Assembly: GCA_947371775.1 (NCBI GenBank)
Contig: CANBQX010000048.1
Span: forward strand, 1 to 12,144
Reading direction: 5' to 3'
Source of the DNA: Comamonadaceae bacterium
GTDB lineage: Bacteria; Pseudomonadota; Gammaproteobacteria; Burkholderiales; Burkholderiaceae_C
Length of the DNA stretch: 12,144 bases
Shown: one piece after another, positions 1-7,418 of the stretch
Layout of the letters: each line of letters begins with the position of its first letter
Position numbering within the stretch: position 1 is the first letter of the stretch
Program-made: the position numbers and the translations under genes
Notes under the pieces: generated by a model
Database searches by the model: none
Told to the model about the DNA's origin: nothing
Seen by the model: the letters and a program-made list of their open reading frames with translations, nothing else

Positions 1-48
1 GTCCCAATAGGACTGGAGCGTCAAAATAATTTGCTGAAAGGTCTTCAT
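1..48 (-). CDS. glyQ: Glycyl-tRNA synthetase alpha subunit, N-terminal fragment
   Basis: Only the first 16 codons are in the window; the gene runs off the left edge. The reverse strand from the ATG at 46-48 reads MKTFQQIILTLQSYWD, which matches the conserved N-terminus of bacterial GlyQ (the F-Q-x-I-I-L-x-L-Q-x-Y-W pattern). GlyQ is the catalytic alpha chain of the alpha2/beta2 glycyl-tRNA synthetase, a cytoplasmic class II enzyme that charges tRNA-Gly; glyS (beta chain) normally follows. The gene lies 72 bases after the lnt stop on the same strand, an order I recall from other betaproteobacteria. No convincing Shine-Dalgarno sequence precedes the ATG. The call rests on a short stretch, but the match is distinctive. 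Confidence 0.85.
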   Translation of the reverse strand, partial: MKTFQQIILTLQSYWD

Positions 49-106
49 GGGATGGGGCAAGTCAGTGGGCAGACCGCAACACGATCGGCGCGCTGCAACT
101 GCGGGT

Positions 107-119
107 GCGGACAGTCCGC
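107..119. repeat. Short palindrome just after the lnt stop codon
   Basis: GCGGAC-A-GTCCGC is a perfect 13-base inverted repeat beginning one base after the lnt stop in the direction of transcription. It can fold into a 5-bp stem with a 3-base loop in RNA. No U-run follows on the minus strand, so it is not a classical intrinsic terminator. It could be an operator, an RNA-processing stem or chance in GC-rich DNA. The rest of the 49-120 gap shows no clear promoter. Confidence 0.3.
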
Positions 120-120
120 G

Positions 121-1677
121 TTAACCCTTGATTTTACGGGGCAAAACCAGGGCCAAGCCCAGCAACCACAAGGGCCACAAACCAAAACGCGAAGCCCACC
201 AGGCAAAAGGCGTCAGACCTTCGCGGCCCTGTACTTCGCCCACCAGCGCACCCTCCGTCATACGGGGCAGCGCTGCCGTGGTATGGCCCTGGTGGTTCAG
301 GATCGCGGTTGCACCGGTATTGGTCGCGCGCACAAAGGGGCGCTGAAATTCCAAGGCGCGCATGCGCGAAATTGCCAAATGCTGGTCGACCGCCACGGTG
401 TCGCCAAACCAGCCCAGGTTGCTGACATTCACAAACACGGTGGGCGAATTGGAGGCATCGGTAAAGCGGGTGGCCAGTTCTTCGCCAAACAAATCTTCAT
501 AACAAATATTCGGGGCCAGACGCTGCCCTTGCAGCGCAAACGAAGGCTGGCCCAACGCGCCCCGGTTGAAGTCGCCCAAGGGGATGTTCATCATGGCCGT
601 GAACCAGCGAAACATCGGCGGAATGAATTCGCCAAAGGGCACCAAATGGTGTTTGTCGTAGCGCAAAGCCTGCATGCCATTGCCCGGCAGCGCGACCACC
701 GAGTTGCTATAGCCCGCCACGTCATCTCCTAAGGGGATCCCGACAATCGCCGCGTGGCCGGTAGCGGCGAAATGATCACGCAGGGTCTCGAGGTAGCCCT
801 CGGGCAAGTCCCGGGGCAACACAGGAAGGGCGGTCTCGGGCGCCACGACCAGCGGGGTGCGTGCCGCCAGCAATTCGGTCCGGTACCAGCGCAAAGCGCG
901 CGCAACGCCGGTGCCCACTTCAAACTTTTCGTTTTGGGGGATGTTGCCCTGAAGCAGCGTGACGGACAGAGTTCCGCTGCTGCGTGTCCACTGGTTCACG
1001 CTGGCCGGCAGCAACAAGGGCACCACCAGCGCCAACAACACTGCGCCCACTGTGCGGCGACGAGGCAGCGCGCTGCGATGGGCCAAGGCGGCGGCAGTGT
1101 GCCGCTGAGTCAGCACTGTCTGCGCCAAGGCCATGGCCAAACCGGCCGCCAGTGCGGTGATGCCGTACACCCCGATCCAAGGCGCATAAAACGCCAGAGG
1201 GCCGTTCAGGTGCGCATAGCCGCCCGCGCCCCAGCCAAACCCTGTGAGCCAGGTGCCGCGGGCCATTTCGGCCATCATCCACAGAGCGCCAAACAGCAGG
1301 GGCGAGCCAGCCGGCCGCTGCTGGGCTAAGCGCCACCACAGGCCGCTGGCCAATCCGAAGTAGAGGGCCAAGGCTGCCGCCAGCAACACAATCGCCACCA
1401 CGGCCAAGGGCGCTGGCAAGCCACCATAGGTGTACATGGCCACGTACAACCACCAGAAGGTGCACGCCAGGAACGAGGTGGCAAAGGCCCAGCCTGCCCG
1501 AAAGGCCTGGCCGGCTGAGCGGGTGCGCAGCAGGCATGCCGCCAACAGCGCCATGGCCAACACCTGCATGGGCCACAAGGTGTCGCCGCGCGACCAGCCC
1601 AGATCCACAGGCCAGCCCGTGCTGGCCGCGTGCAACGCACCTGCCAGCACCAGCAGCAAGTAGCGCGTAAAACTCAC
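121..1677 (-). CDS. lnt: Apolipoprotein N-acyltransferase
   Basis: Lnt is an inner-membrane enzyme that transfers an acyl chain from phospholipid to the N-terminal cysteine of apolipoproteins, the last step of lipoprotein maturation after Lgt and LspA. The 518-residue product has the usual family length. The N-terminal part, to about residue 225, is a string of hydrophobic helices; residues 235-480 form the nitrilase-like domain; a last membrane segment lies near 495-513. The E-K-C catalytic triad is visible as E281 (in APETALP), K342 (in YDKHHLVPFGEF) and C392 (in NICYEDLFGE), equivalent to E267, K335 and C387 of E. coli; E350 and E394 also fit conserved positions. The start is a GTG at 1675-1677 that overlaps the corC stop as GTGA, which implies translational coupling. 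glyQ lies downstream. Confidence 0.96.
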   Translation of the reverse strand: MSFTRYLLLVLAGALHAASTGWPVDLGWSRGDTLWPMQVLAMALLAACLLRTRSAGQAFRAGWAFATSFLACTFWWLYVAMYTYGGLPAPLAVVAIVLLAAALALYFGLASGLWWRLAQQRPAGSPLLFGALWMMAEMARGTWLTGFGWGAGGYAHLNGPLAFYAPWIGVYGITALAAGLAMALAQTVLTQRHTAAALAHRSALPRRRTVGAVLLALVVPLLLPASVNQWTRSSGTLSVTLLQGNIPQNEKFEVGTGVARALRWYRTELLAARTPLVVAPETALPVLPRDLPEGYLETLRDHFAATGHAAIVGIPLGDDVAGYSNSVVALPGNGMQALRYDKHHLVPFGEFIPPMFRWFTAMMNIPLGDFNRGALGQPSFALQGQRLAPNICYEDLFGEELATRFTDASNSPTVFVNVSNLGWFGDTVAVDQHLAISRMRALEFQRPFVRATNTGATAILNHQGHTTAALPRMTEGALVGEVQGREGLTPFAWWASRFGLWPLWLLGLALVLPRKIKG

Positions 1678-2537
1678 ACCGGCGTGGCGGGCGCGACTTT
1701 GAACCAGCGCACCGCACCGCCTTTGGTGTGCAGCACCACAAATTCGAGTCCCGCGAGTTGGTGGCGCTCACCGCGCTTGGGCACATGGCCCATTTCATGG
1801 GCTACCAAACCGCCGATGGTGTCAAATTCGTCAGCGTCTTCGCGCGCCTGCAAATTGACGTTGAAAGCGGCTTCTATGCGCTCAATCGGCGCATCACCGT
1901 TCACACGGTAGCCACCGTCGGGCAGGGCAAAAATATCGCCCTCGTCGTCCTCAATGTCGAACTCGTCTTCGATCTCGCCGACGATTTGCTCCAGCACGTC
2001 TTCAATGGTGATCAGGCCGGCAACACGGCCAAATTCGTCGATGACGATGGCCAAGTGGTTGCGGTAGCCGCGAAAGTCGCGCAGCAAATCGTTCAAGCCT
2101 TTGGTCTCGGGCACAAACACGGCCGGGCGCAGCAAGGCGCGGATGTTGAGCTCGGGCGCACGCTGCAACTTGAGCAGGTCTTTGGCCATGAGCGTGCCGA
2201 TGATGTTTTCTCGCTCGCCCTCAAACACCGGAAAGCGCGAGTGCGCGGTGTCGATCACGGTGTGCATCAGCTCATCCATGGGCGCCTGAATGTTGATCAG
2301 GTCCATGCGCGTGGCAGGCACCATCACGTCGCCAGCCGTCATGTCGGCCATGCGAATCACGCCTTCGAGCATGGCGCGCGATTGGGCACCGATGATTTTG
2401 TTGTCTTCGGCTTCGGCCAGGGTTTCAATCAACTCGTCGGCCGAGTCCGGGCCGGGGTGGAGAAATTCGGCCAAGCGCTGGAGAAAGGTTCGCTTGTCTT
2501 CTTTTTCAGCGGGGTGCGCGGGGTGAGGGTCTGACAC
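1674..2537 (-). CDS. corC: CorC/YbeX-type CBS-domain protein
   Basis: This 287-residue soluble protein has a pair of CBS domains (about 70-130 and 136-192, the second with ITIEDVLEQIVGEI) and a C-terminal CorC/HlyC transporter-associated domain (about 205-283). It lacks the N-terminal DUF21 membrane domain of larger family members, so it is the short CorC/YbeX type. The family has been linked to magnesium/cobalt efflux in Salmonella and, for E. coli YbeX, to ribosome function; the exact role is unsettled. CBS pairs usually bind adenosine nucleotides. In E. coli the order is ybeZ-ybeY-ybeX-lnt; here corC-lnt is kept, but a GNAT gene stands upstream. The start is GTG at 2535-2537: no in-frame ATG lies nearby and MSDPHPAHPAEKEDKRTFL resembles the family start. 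No strong Shine-Dalgarno sequence is seen. Its 3' end overlaps lnt by 4 bases. Confidence 0.93.
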   Translation of the reverse strand: MSDPHPAHPAEKEDKRTFLQRLAEFLHPGPDSADELIETLAEAEDNKIIGAQSRAMLEGVIRMADMTAGDVMVPATRMDLINIQAPMDELMHTVIDTAHSRFPVFEGERENIIGTLMAKDLLKLQRAPELNIRALLRPAVFVPETKGLNDLLRDFRGYRNHLAIVIDEFGRVAGLITIEDVLEQIVGEIEDEFDIEDDEGDIFALPDGGYRVNGDAPIERIEAAFNVNLQAREDADEFDTIGGLVAHEMGHVPKRGERHQLAGLEFVVLHTKGGAVRWFKVAPATPV

Positions 2538-2609
2538 TGACGTGGGGCACGGGGGCCGTTTTTGCGAGGCCTCTAGGATAGCCCAAGCGCAAGGCGCTGT
2601 CCCACCGTC

Positions 2610-3347
2610 TTAGGGCGTAGGCTTTTGCGACCCAGTGCGCAGACCTTGGCGCACCTGCTGGATGCCTGCCAACAGGCCCCAAAAATGGTGGGCCTGCACT
2701 TTCAAGCGGTAATCGGTGTCGGCGATCTGGGTGTCCACGGCCTCACTCCACTGGGAGTGAAAGGTCGGGCGGGGCAGCTTGAGGTAAGCGTCCGACTCGG
2801 AGCCGAAGCGCTCCACCGTGGCGCCCGCCTTGCGTGCGATTTTGAGCATGGCGCTGTTTTCGCTCAAGGCGTGGATGAACAGGAGTGAAATGCGGTCGTT
2901 TTGGGCATGCAATTGCGCCCGGGCAAACAACTTGGCACCCAGGCCTTTGCCCCGGTACGCAGGTAGCACCGATACGCCAAACTCTGCGCAGCGGTCCGCC
3001 TGGGGGTCGTGCGCATACGCCAAATGCGCCATCGCGATCAGGCGCAGACGGCGGTTGAAGATGCCGTACACCTGGTCACGGTCAAAGTCCAAACCGTCCA
3101 CATAGCGCTTGATCAGCTCGTCCTGCGCGGCATAGCCGAAGCGCATGTAGCGGTCCGCGGGAGAGAGTTCCAGCAAATGCGCCAAGACGGCGGCGCGGTG
3201 GCGTGGGCGCAGTCCGCGAATCGGCACCAACGCGGCCTTGGGGAAGCGGCCGCCCGCCAAAGGGCTTGCGCCGGGAGAAGTACGCCAACGCAACAGTCCT
3301 GCGGCGGCATCGCGCACGATGGAAAGGGATTCACGAAGTCGGCTCAT
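2610..3347 (-). CDS. GNAT-family N-acetyltransferase
   Basis: This 245-residue protein carries the acetyl-CoA-binding motif of the GNAT fold, R132-G-K-G-L-G137, preceded by the beta4 strand AEFGVSVLPAY and followed by a motif-B-like ENSAMLKIARKAGA (163-176). The segment LSPADRYMRFGYAAQDELI (61-79) resembles the start of the GNAT domain in Pat-type protein acetyltransferases (SxxSxYxRFF-like), but the acyl-CoA-synthetase-like part of Pat is absent. It therefore probably moves an acetyl group from acetyl-CoA to an amine; the substrate (protein lysine or small molecule) cannot be told. The C-terminal 50 residues are not typical GNAT. The start is ATG at 3345-3347, with only a weak purine-rich stretch upstream. 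corC starts 72 bases beyond its stop, and the MBL-fold gene is transcribed divergently. Confidence 0.88.
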   Translation of the reverse strand: MSRLRESLSIVRDAAAGLLRWRTSPGASPLAGGRFPKAALVPIRGLRPRHRAAVLAHLLELSPADRYMRFGYAAQDELIKRYVDGLDFDRDQVYGIFNRRLRLIAMAHLAYAHDPQADRCAEFGVSVLPAYRGKGLGAKLFARAQLHAQNDRISLLFIHALSENSAMLKIARKAGATVERFGSESDAYLKLPRPTFHSQWSEAVDTQIADTDYRLKVQAHHFWGLLAGIQQVRQGLRTGSQKPTP

Positions 3348-3355
3348 GGGCTCAT

Positions 3356-3379
3356 CATAAGGGTTTTCCCTAGGTTATG
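3356..3379. promoter_or_regulatory. Bulged inverted repeat between divergent genes
   Basis: Arms CATAA-GGG (3356-3363) and CCC-TAGG-TTATG (3368-3379) pair around TTTT, with an unpaired TAGG in the right arm. The repeat lies 8 bases upstream of the acetyltransferase ATG and ahead of the preferred hydrolase start, where an operator for a divergent promoter would be expected. The right arm contains TATGCT, a weak -10-like hexamer. No regulator can be named. Chance is possible. Confidence 0.3.
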
Positions 3380-3445
3380 CTGCACTGCAGCGTAAACCCC
3401 GCCTCTTTGGTGACTCTGGGCGACCTGGGTCAAGACATAGACTCG

Positions 3446-4411
3446 ATGCCTACCGCCAACCCGCCGCTTTTCACCATGCACATTGCCCGCCCCCCCGTCA
3501 CCCTTCCCCCGTCGGTGCGTGTGTTTGAGCGGGGCTGGCTGTCGTCGAACAACATCCTGGTGCAGGACATCCACCACGCCGCCTTGATTGACAGCGGCTA
3601 CTGCACGCACAGCGCCCAAACAGTGGCGCTGGTACAAAACGCCCTCGCCGGTCAAGCGCTGGACCTGCTGCTCAACACCCATCTGCACAGCGACCATTGC
3701 GGCGGCAACGCCGCTTTGCAGGCGGCCTACCCGGCCCTGCAGACCCAGATCCCGCCAGGCCTGGCCCATGCCGTAAAACCTTGGACCCCTTCGCAACTGA
3801 GCTTTGATGCCACGGGCCAAAGCTGCCCGCCTTTCCACATTGACGCCACGCTGCAGCCAGGGAGCACGCTCACGCTGGGCGGCTTGGAGTGGCAGGTGCA
3901 CGCCGCGCCGGGCCACGACCCGCATTCGGTGGTGATATTCGCGCCCCAGGCCCGCTTGCTTATTTCAGCCGATGCGCTGTGGGAAAACGGCTTTGGTGTG
4001 GTGTTTCCCGAGCTCGAAGGCGAGGACGCCTTTGACGAAGTGGGCGCCACGCTGGACTTGATTGAGGACCTGAAGCCGCTGACCGTCATTCCCGGTCACG
4101 GCGCGCCGTTCACCACGGTGACGCAGGCCTTGGAGACGGCGCGCAAGCGCTTGGACTACTTTCAGCGCCAGCCCGAACGCCACCGCAACTATGCCGCCAA
4201 GGTCTTGCTCAAATTCAAATTGCTCGAGCAGCAAAGCATGCAGGTGGACTCCCTCATCGAATGGGCAGTGTCTACCTCCTACATGAAGCAAATGGCTACA
4301 TCGGTGCAGGGCATTGGCTCGGAGCGCGCCCTGGTGCTCGATTGGCTGGCGCAGCTGGTGCAAGCCGGTGCCGCCGAACAGGACGGCGACTGGGTCAGCA
4401 ACCGCGACTGA
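3446..4411 (+). CDS. Metallo-beta-lactamase-fold hydrolase
   Basis: This is the only plus-strand gene. From the chosen ATG it encodes 321 residues. The zinc-binding motif H79-L-H81-S-D83-H84 (in NTHLHSDHCGG) is followed by H157 (APGHDPHS), D176 (ISADALW) and H218 (IPGHGAPF), the complete set for a binuclear glyoxalase II-like hydrolase. The C-terminal 100 residues are helical and may shape the substrate pocket, as in SNO/lactonase-like subgroups; the substrate is unknown. There is no signal peptide, so it is probably cytoplasmic. Start choice is uncertain: ATGs occur at 3377 (344 residues), 3446 and 3476, none with a good Shine-Dalgarno sequence. I prefer 3446 because recognisable homology begins near LPPSVRVFERGW and 3377 lies inside an inverted repeat. 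It converges on the response regulator, leaving 10 bases between stops. Confidence 0.9.
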   Translation: MPTANPPLFTMHIARPPVTLPPSVRVFERGWLSSNNILVQDIHHAALIDSGYCTHSAQTVALVQNALAGQALDLLLNTHLHSDHCGGNAALQAAYPALQTQIPPGLAHAVKPWTPSQLSFDATGQSCPPFHIDATLQPGSTLTLGGLEWQVHAAPGHDPHSVVIFAPQARLLISADALWENGFGVVFPELEGEDAFDEVGATLDLIEDLKPLTVIPGHGAPFTTVTQALETARKRLDYFQRQPERHRNYAAKVLLKFKLLEQQSMQVDSLIEWAVSTSYMKQMATSVQGIGSERALVLDWLAQLVQAGAAEQDGDWVSNRD

Positions 4412-4447
4412 GACGCCGGGGCTAGGCGCCGCGCTTACCGCGACTGA
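4401..4447. repeat. 11-base direct repeat across the convergent gene ends
   Basis: ACCGCGACTGA occurs at 4401-4411, where it ends with the stop codon of the hydrolase, and again at 4437-4447 inside the 3' end of the opposing regulator gene. The 10-base gap between stops has no hairpin followed by a T-run in either direction. The repeat may be a trace of a small duplication or simple chance. Confidence 0.35.
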
Positions 4448-5090
4448 CCGGCACACCCAGTTGCTTGAGCTTGCGGTAAAGGTGGGTGCGCTCCAAACCG
4501 GTTTTTTCGGAGACACGCGTCATAGAGCCCGCTTCTTTGGCGAGCTGGTATTCAAAATAAGCCCGCTCGAAATCGTCCCGCGCATCGCGCAAAGGGCGGT
4601 CCAAATCAAAGGCCTGCAAGGCATTGGCAACGCCAGGCGGTAAATACCCCTCAGGTGCAGCCAATGCCAAACCCATCGCAGGGGCCATGGACACCTGCCC
4701 GGTAGCAGCCTGCGCGGGCGCCCCTCCCTTGCGCATCAAACCCAGCTCCACGGCTTTGAGGAGTTTTTGCAGCGTGACGGGCTTTTCCAAAAAGGCCAAG
4801 GCGCCGATTTTTGTCGCCTCCACCGCCGTCTCAATCGTGGCGTGTCCGCTCATCATGATCACGGGCATGGTCAGCGCGCCGGTAGAGGCCCACTCTTTGA
4901 GCAGCGTCACCCCATCGGTGTCGGGCATCCAGATATCGAGCAAGACCAAGTCGGGACGCTCGCGCAGCCGTGCGGCCCGGGCTTGCGCCGCGTTCTCGGC
5001 CAACTCGACAGTGTGGCCCTCGTCATTGAGAATTTCCCACAGCAAATCGCGTATGCCATGTTCGTCGTCGACCACCAAAATATTTGCCAT
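4422..5090 (-). CDS. NtrX-like response regulator without AAA+ domain
   Basis: This 222-residue cytoplasmic response regulator is the likely partner of the histidine kinase just upstream. The receiver domain (about 3-118) has the acidic pair D8/D9, the phospho-acceptor D52 (LLDIWMPDTDG), S81 and K103 (EKP). After a linker rich in Ala, Gly and Pro (about 120-160), a Fis-type helix-turn-helix ends the protein (about 174-212, with SEKTGLERTHLYRKLKQLGV), close to the DNA-binding end of NtrX. Classical NtrX (about 450 residues) has a sigma-54-type AAA+ domain between these parts; here it is missing, so this protein should bind DNA but is not expected to activate sigma-54 RNA polymerase through the GAFTGA route. 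The start is ATG at 5088-5090, 45 bases after the kinase stop. I withhold the symbol ntrX because of the different architecture. Confidence 0.93.
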   Translation of the reverse strand: MANILVVDDEHGIRDLLWEILNDEGHTVELAENAAQARAARLRERPDLVLLDIWMPDTDGVTLLKEWASTGALTMPVIMMSGHATIETAVEATKIGALAFLEKPVTLQKLLKAVELGLMRKGGAPAQAATGQVSMAPAMGLALAAPEGYLPPGVANALQAFDLDRPLRDARDDFERAYFEYQLAKEAGSMTRVSEKTGLERTHLYRKLKQLGVPVSRGKRGA

Positions 5091-5121
5091 GATGTTTGCG
5101 CTGCTCGTTCAGGTATTTATC

Positions 5122-5150
5122 AAAATAATAAGGGTTTAGGCACTCGCCAA
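5122..5150 (-). promoter_or_regulatory. Candidate sigma-70 promoter for the response regulator
   Basis: On the minus strand TTGGCG (5145-5150) and TATTTT (5122-5127) are separated by 17 bases, each matching four of six consensus positions. The patch around the -10 is unusually AT-rich for this window. A start site near 5115 would leave a leader of about 25 bases before the ATG. The -35 falls inside the 3' end of the kinase gene. This is inference from sequence only. Confidence 0.3.
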
Positions 5151-7418
5151 AGAAAGCGAGACCTGGGCACCAAAGACCACGCCGTCTTGCACTCGGTTGC
5201 TGATTTCAATGCGCGACGCGTGGTCGTCGGCAATCTTTTTGACCACGGCCAGCCCCAAACCGGTGCCGCGTTGCTTGGTCGTGACATAAGGCTCAAACGC
5301 CCGCTTGAGAATGTTCTCCGGAAAACCGCCACCGTGGTCCAGCACCGACAGCCGCACACGCCCGGAATTGGGCAGCAACTGGGTGCGCAGCACGATACTG
5401 GCAGCAGCACTGCCTGCCGACGCCGCGGGGGCCGCCGTCAAGGCTTGTTCGGTCGCGTCTTGCGCGTTTTGCAGCAGGTTGTGCAGCACTTGGCGCAGCT
5501 GCTCCGCGTCACCCAAAACGCGGGGGACCTGCGCGTCAAGCTCCAACTGAATGGGCACCGCCGAGCTCTCGTACAGGTGCATCACATCGACCACCAGCGC
5601 ATTGAGGTCCACGGGCACCAGCACGGCCGCAGGAAGGCGTGCGTAATCGCGGAAATCGTTGACCAGGCGTTTCATCGCATCAACCTGGTCCACGATGGTT
5701 TTGACCGACTTGACCAAGACTGCCTGCTCGCTGGCTTGCAATTTTCCGCTGAGCTTCATCTCTAAACGCTCAGCAGACAGTTGAATGGGTGTCAGCGGGT
5801 TTTTGATTTCATGGGCCAATCGCCGTGCCACTTCGCCCCAGGCCTGGGAACGCTGCGCCGAGACGATATCGGTGATGTCGTCAAACACCAGCAGACGACT
5901 GCGGTCGGGCAGGATGGCACCGCGCGCAATCAAGGTCTGGGCCTGCTCCGCGGCCATGCCTTCATGCGCCACACCAAGTTCAAACGACTGCTGCCAATGG
6001 TCGTTGGGCTGTTCTAAACGCCGACTCAAGAACTCAGAGAATTGCTGCTGCACAGCCACTGCGAAGGTTTCCAAGCCTTCCAACTGGCGCAGCGTTGCGC
6101 CCCGAAAACTCTCCAAGGGCTGCTTCAAGATGCGGGCCGCACCCGGATTGGCCGAGCGCACGCTACCGTCGGCATTGAGCACCAGCACGCCTGAGGTCAG
6201 GTTGTCCAAAATCGTCTGCAAGTGGGCGCGCGCCGAATCGACTTGCGACATGCTGCGCTGCACCGATTGACGCGCGTCCGCAAGCTGTTGGGTCATGGAG
6301 GCAAACGCGCGCGTCAGGCCACCCAACTCGTCTTTGCCTTGCATGGCCAGCTTGGGCGTCAAATCCCCCGCAGCGACCTGGCTCACGCCTTCGGCCAACA
6401 CCAGCAGGGGTCTGGCGATTTGGTTGCCCAAAATCACGGCCAGCAAAATGGCACCGAACACCGCCAGGAACAGGCTCAGCGTCAAGGTGCCGATGTACAT
6501 GCGCTTGAGGCCCTCGCGCGCCAGCGCGCGCTCCTGGTACTCCCGGTTGGCGCTTTCAACCGCCAAGGCGTTGGTGACGAAATTAGTGGGCAGCGCCCGC
6601 TGTACCAGCAACAAGCGTTGCTCGGTCGCCAAGCCCACACTCGCGGTGGGAATCAGCACCAGCGCCTTGAGCTGCGGATGCGCGAGCTTGCCGGGCCCGG
6701 CTTCTTCCAAGCCCTCTACCCAGGCCACAGACCGTTCCGCACGGGCAGTGCGCAACTGACTGCCCGTTGGCTTGTCCGGACTGAGCTGAAAACCGATGGG
6801 ACCCACACTTGCCAACAGTTTTCCGGATGAGCTCCAGACCGTCGCCTCAGTGGCGCCGAGCTGCTCCATGACACGCGCCAAGACCAGGTCTGACGCGCCT
6901 TCGGTGGTGTCGCTCAATTGGGTCGCTGCGACCCGTGCTTTGGAAGCCAGGTCGTTGGAGAGGGTGTCCAGGGTCACCCGCCCCAGGCTCAAGCCTGCTT
7001 CCAGGGCTCCTTCCACCTTGACATCAAACCAGGTCTCGATGGAGCGGGACACGAATTGGTACGACACCACATAAATCAGCAAGCCTGGTGCGACACCGAC
7101 CAGCGCAAAGATGGTGGCGATTTTGACCAACAGGCGGCTGCCAAAACGCCCCTGGCGCACGCGCTGAACCAGGCGTACCCCGACCCACACAATGCCCAAT
7201 AGCAAGCTTCCCGCCACCACGACGTTCACGGTGAACAGCCGCGCGTAGTTTTGCTCGTACATCTCGCGGTTGTTCGTGGCCTGGGTCAGCATGTAGAGCA
7301 ATACCAGACCCATCAACACCATCAGCGCAGCGCCTAAGGCGACTGCACGGCGGATATTGCGGCTGCTGCCCAATGACTGAACCACATCCCCCGACGTAAC
7401 AAGGTCCGGTGTGCTCAC
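5136..7418 (-). CDS. ntrY: NtrY-type membrane sensor histidine kinase
   Basis: The 760-residue kinase has hydrophobic segments at about 23-44, 61-83, 96-120 and 308-330, leaving an extracytoplasmic region of some 185 residues between the last two. A HAMP domain (about 331-383), a PAS domain (about 398-515) and the kinase core follow: the H-box ARRLAHEIKNPLTP with phospho-acceptor H536, N-box N651 (LLQNAQDA), G1 box D694-HGGGF, F-box FEPY near 709 and G2 box GTGLGL (718-723). This is the NtrY layout. It should phosphorylate D52 of the regulator encoded next; the signal is unknown, and a nitrogen role is not shown by the sequence. An in-frame GTG at 7467-7469 would add 17 residues, but the GTG at 7416-7418 is preferred: it has a GGAG 8 bases upstream and overlaps the DUF4390 stop as GTGA. 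Confidence 0.92.
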   Translation of the reverse strand: MSTPDLVTSGDVVQSLGSSRNIRRAVALGAALMVLMGLVLLYMLTQATNNREMYEQNYARLFTVNVVVAGSLLLGIVWVGVRLVQRVRQGRFGSRLLVKIATIFALVGVAPGLLIYVVSYQFVSRSIETWFDVKVEGALEAGLSLGRVTLDTLSNDLASKARVAATQLSDTTEGASDLVLARVMEQLGATEATVWSSSGKLLASVGPIGFQLSPDKPTGSQLRTARAERSVAWVEGLEEAGPGKLAHPQLKALVLIPTASVGLATEQRLLLVQRALPTNFVTNALAVESANREYQERALAREGLKRMYIGTLTLSLFLAVFGAILLAVILGNQIARPLLVLAEGVSQVAAGDLTPKLAMQGKDELGGLTRAFASMTQQLADARQSVQRSMSQVDSARAHLQTILDNLTSGVLVLNADGSVRSANPGAARILKQPLESFRGATLRQLEGLETFAVAVQQQFSEFLSRRLEQPNDHWQQSFELGVAHEGMAAEQAQTLIARGAILPDRSRLLVFDDITDIVSAQRSQAWGEVARRLAHEIKNPLTPIQLSAERLEMKLSGKLQASEQAVLVKSVKTIVDQVDAMKRLVNDFRDYARLPAAVLVPVDLNALVVDVMHLYESSAVPIQLELDAQVPRVLGDAEQLRQVLHNLLQNAQDATEQALTAAPAASAGSAAASIVLRTQLLPNSGRVRLSVLDHGGGFPENILKRAFEPYVTTKQRGTGLGLAVVKKIADDHASRIEISNRVQDGVVFGAQVSLSLASA

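Noticed and set aside
31..1329. Plus-strand open frames of 233 and 191 codons antisense to lnt
   Set aside because: They lie opposite a clearly conserved lnt with all catalytic residues and show no motif of their own.
1728..2534. Long plus-strand open frame (268 codons) antisense to corC
   Set aside because: It mirrors corC almost exactly, has no recognisable domain and low-complexity His/Val-rich composition; high GC content readily keeps antisense frames open.
2538..2609. Possible terminator between the GNAT gene and corC (AGCGC-AAG-GCGCT at 2586-2598)
   Set aside because: The stem is only 5 bp and no T-run follows on the minus strand, so it is more likely chance.
4412..4430. Possible hairpin CGCC/GGCG at the convergent gene ends
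   Set aside because: A 4-bp stem without a T-run in either direction does not support a terminator.
4767..5765. Plus-strand open frame of 332 codons
   Set aside because: It crosses from the antisense of the response regulator into the antisense of the kinase, with no domain; a GC-driven shadow.
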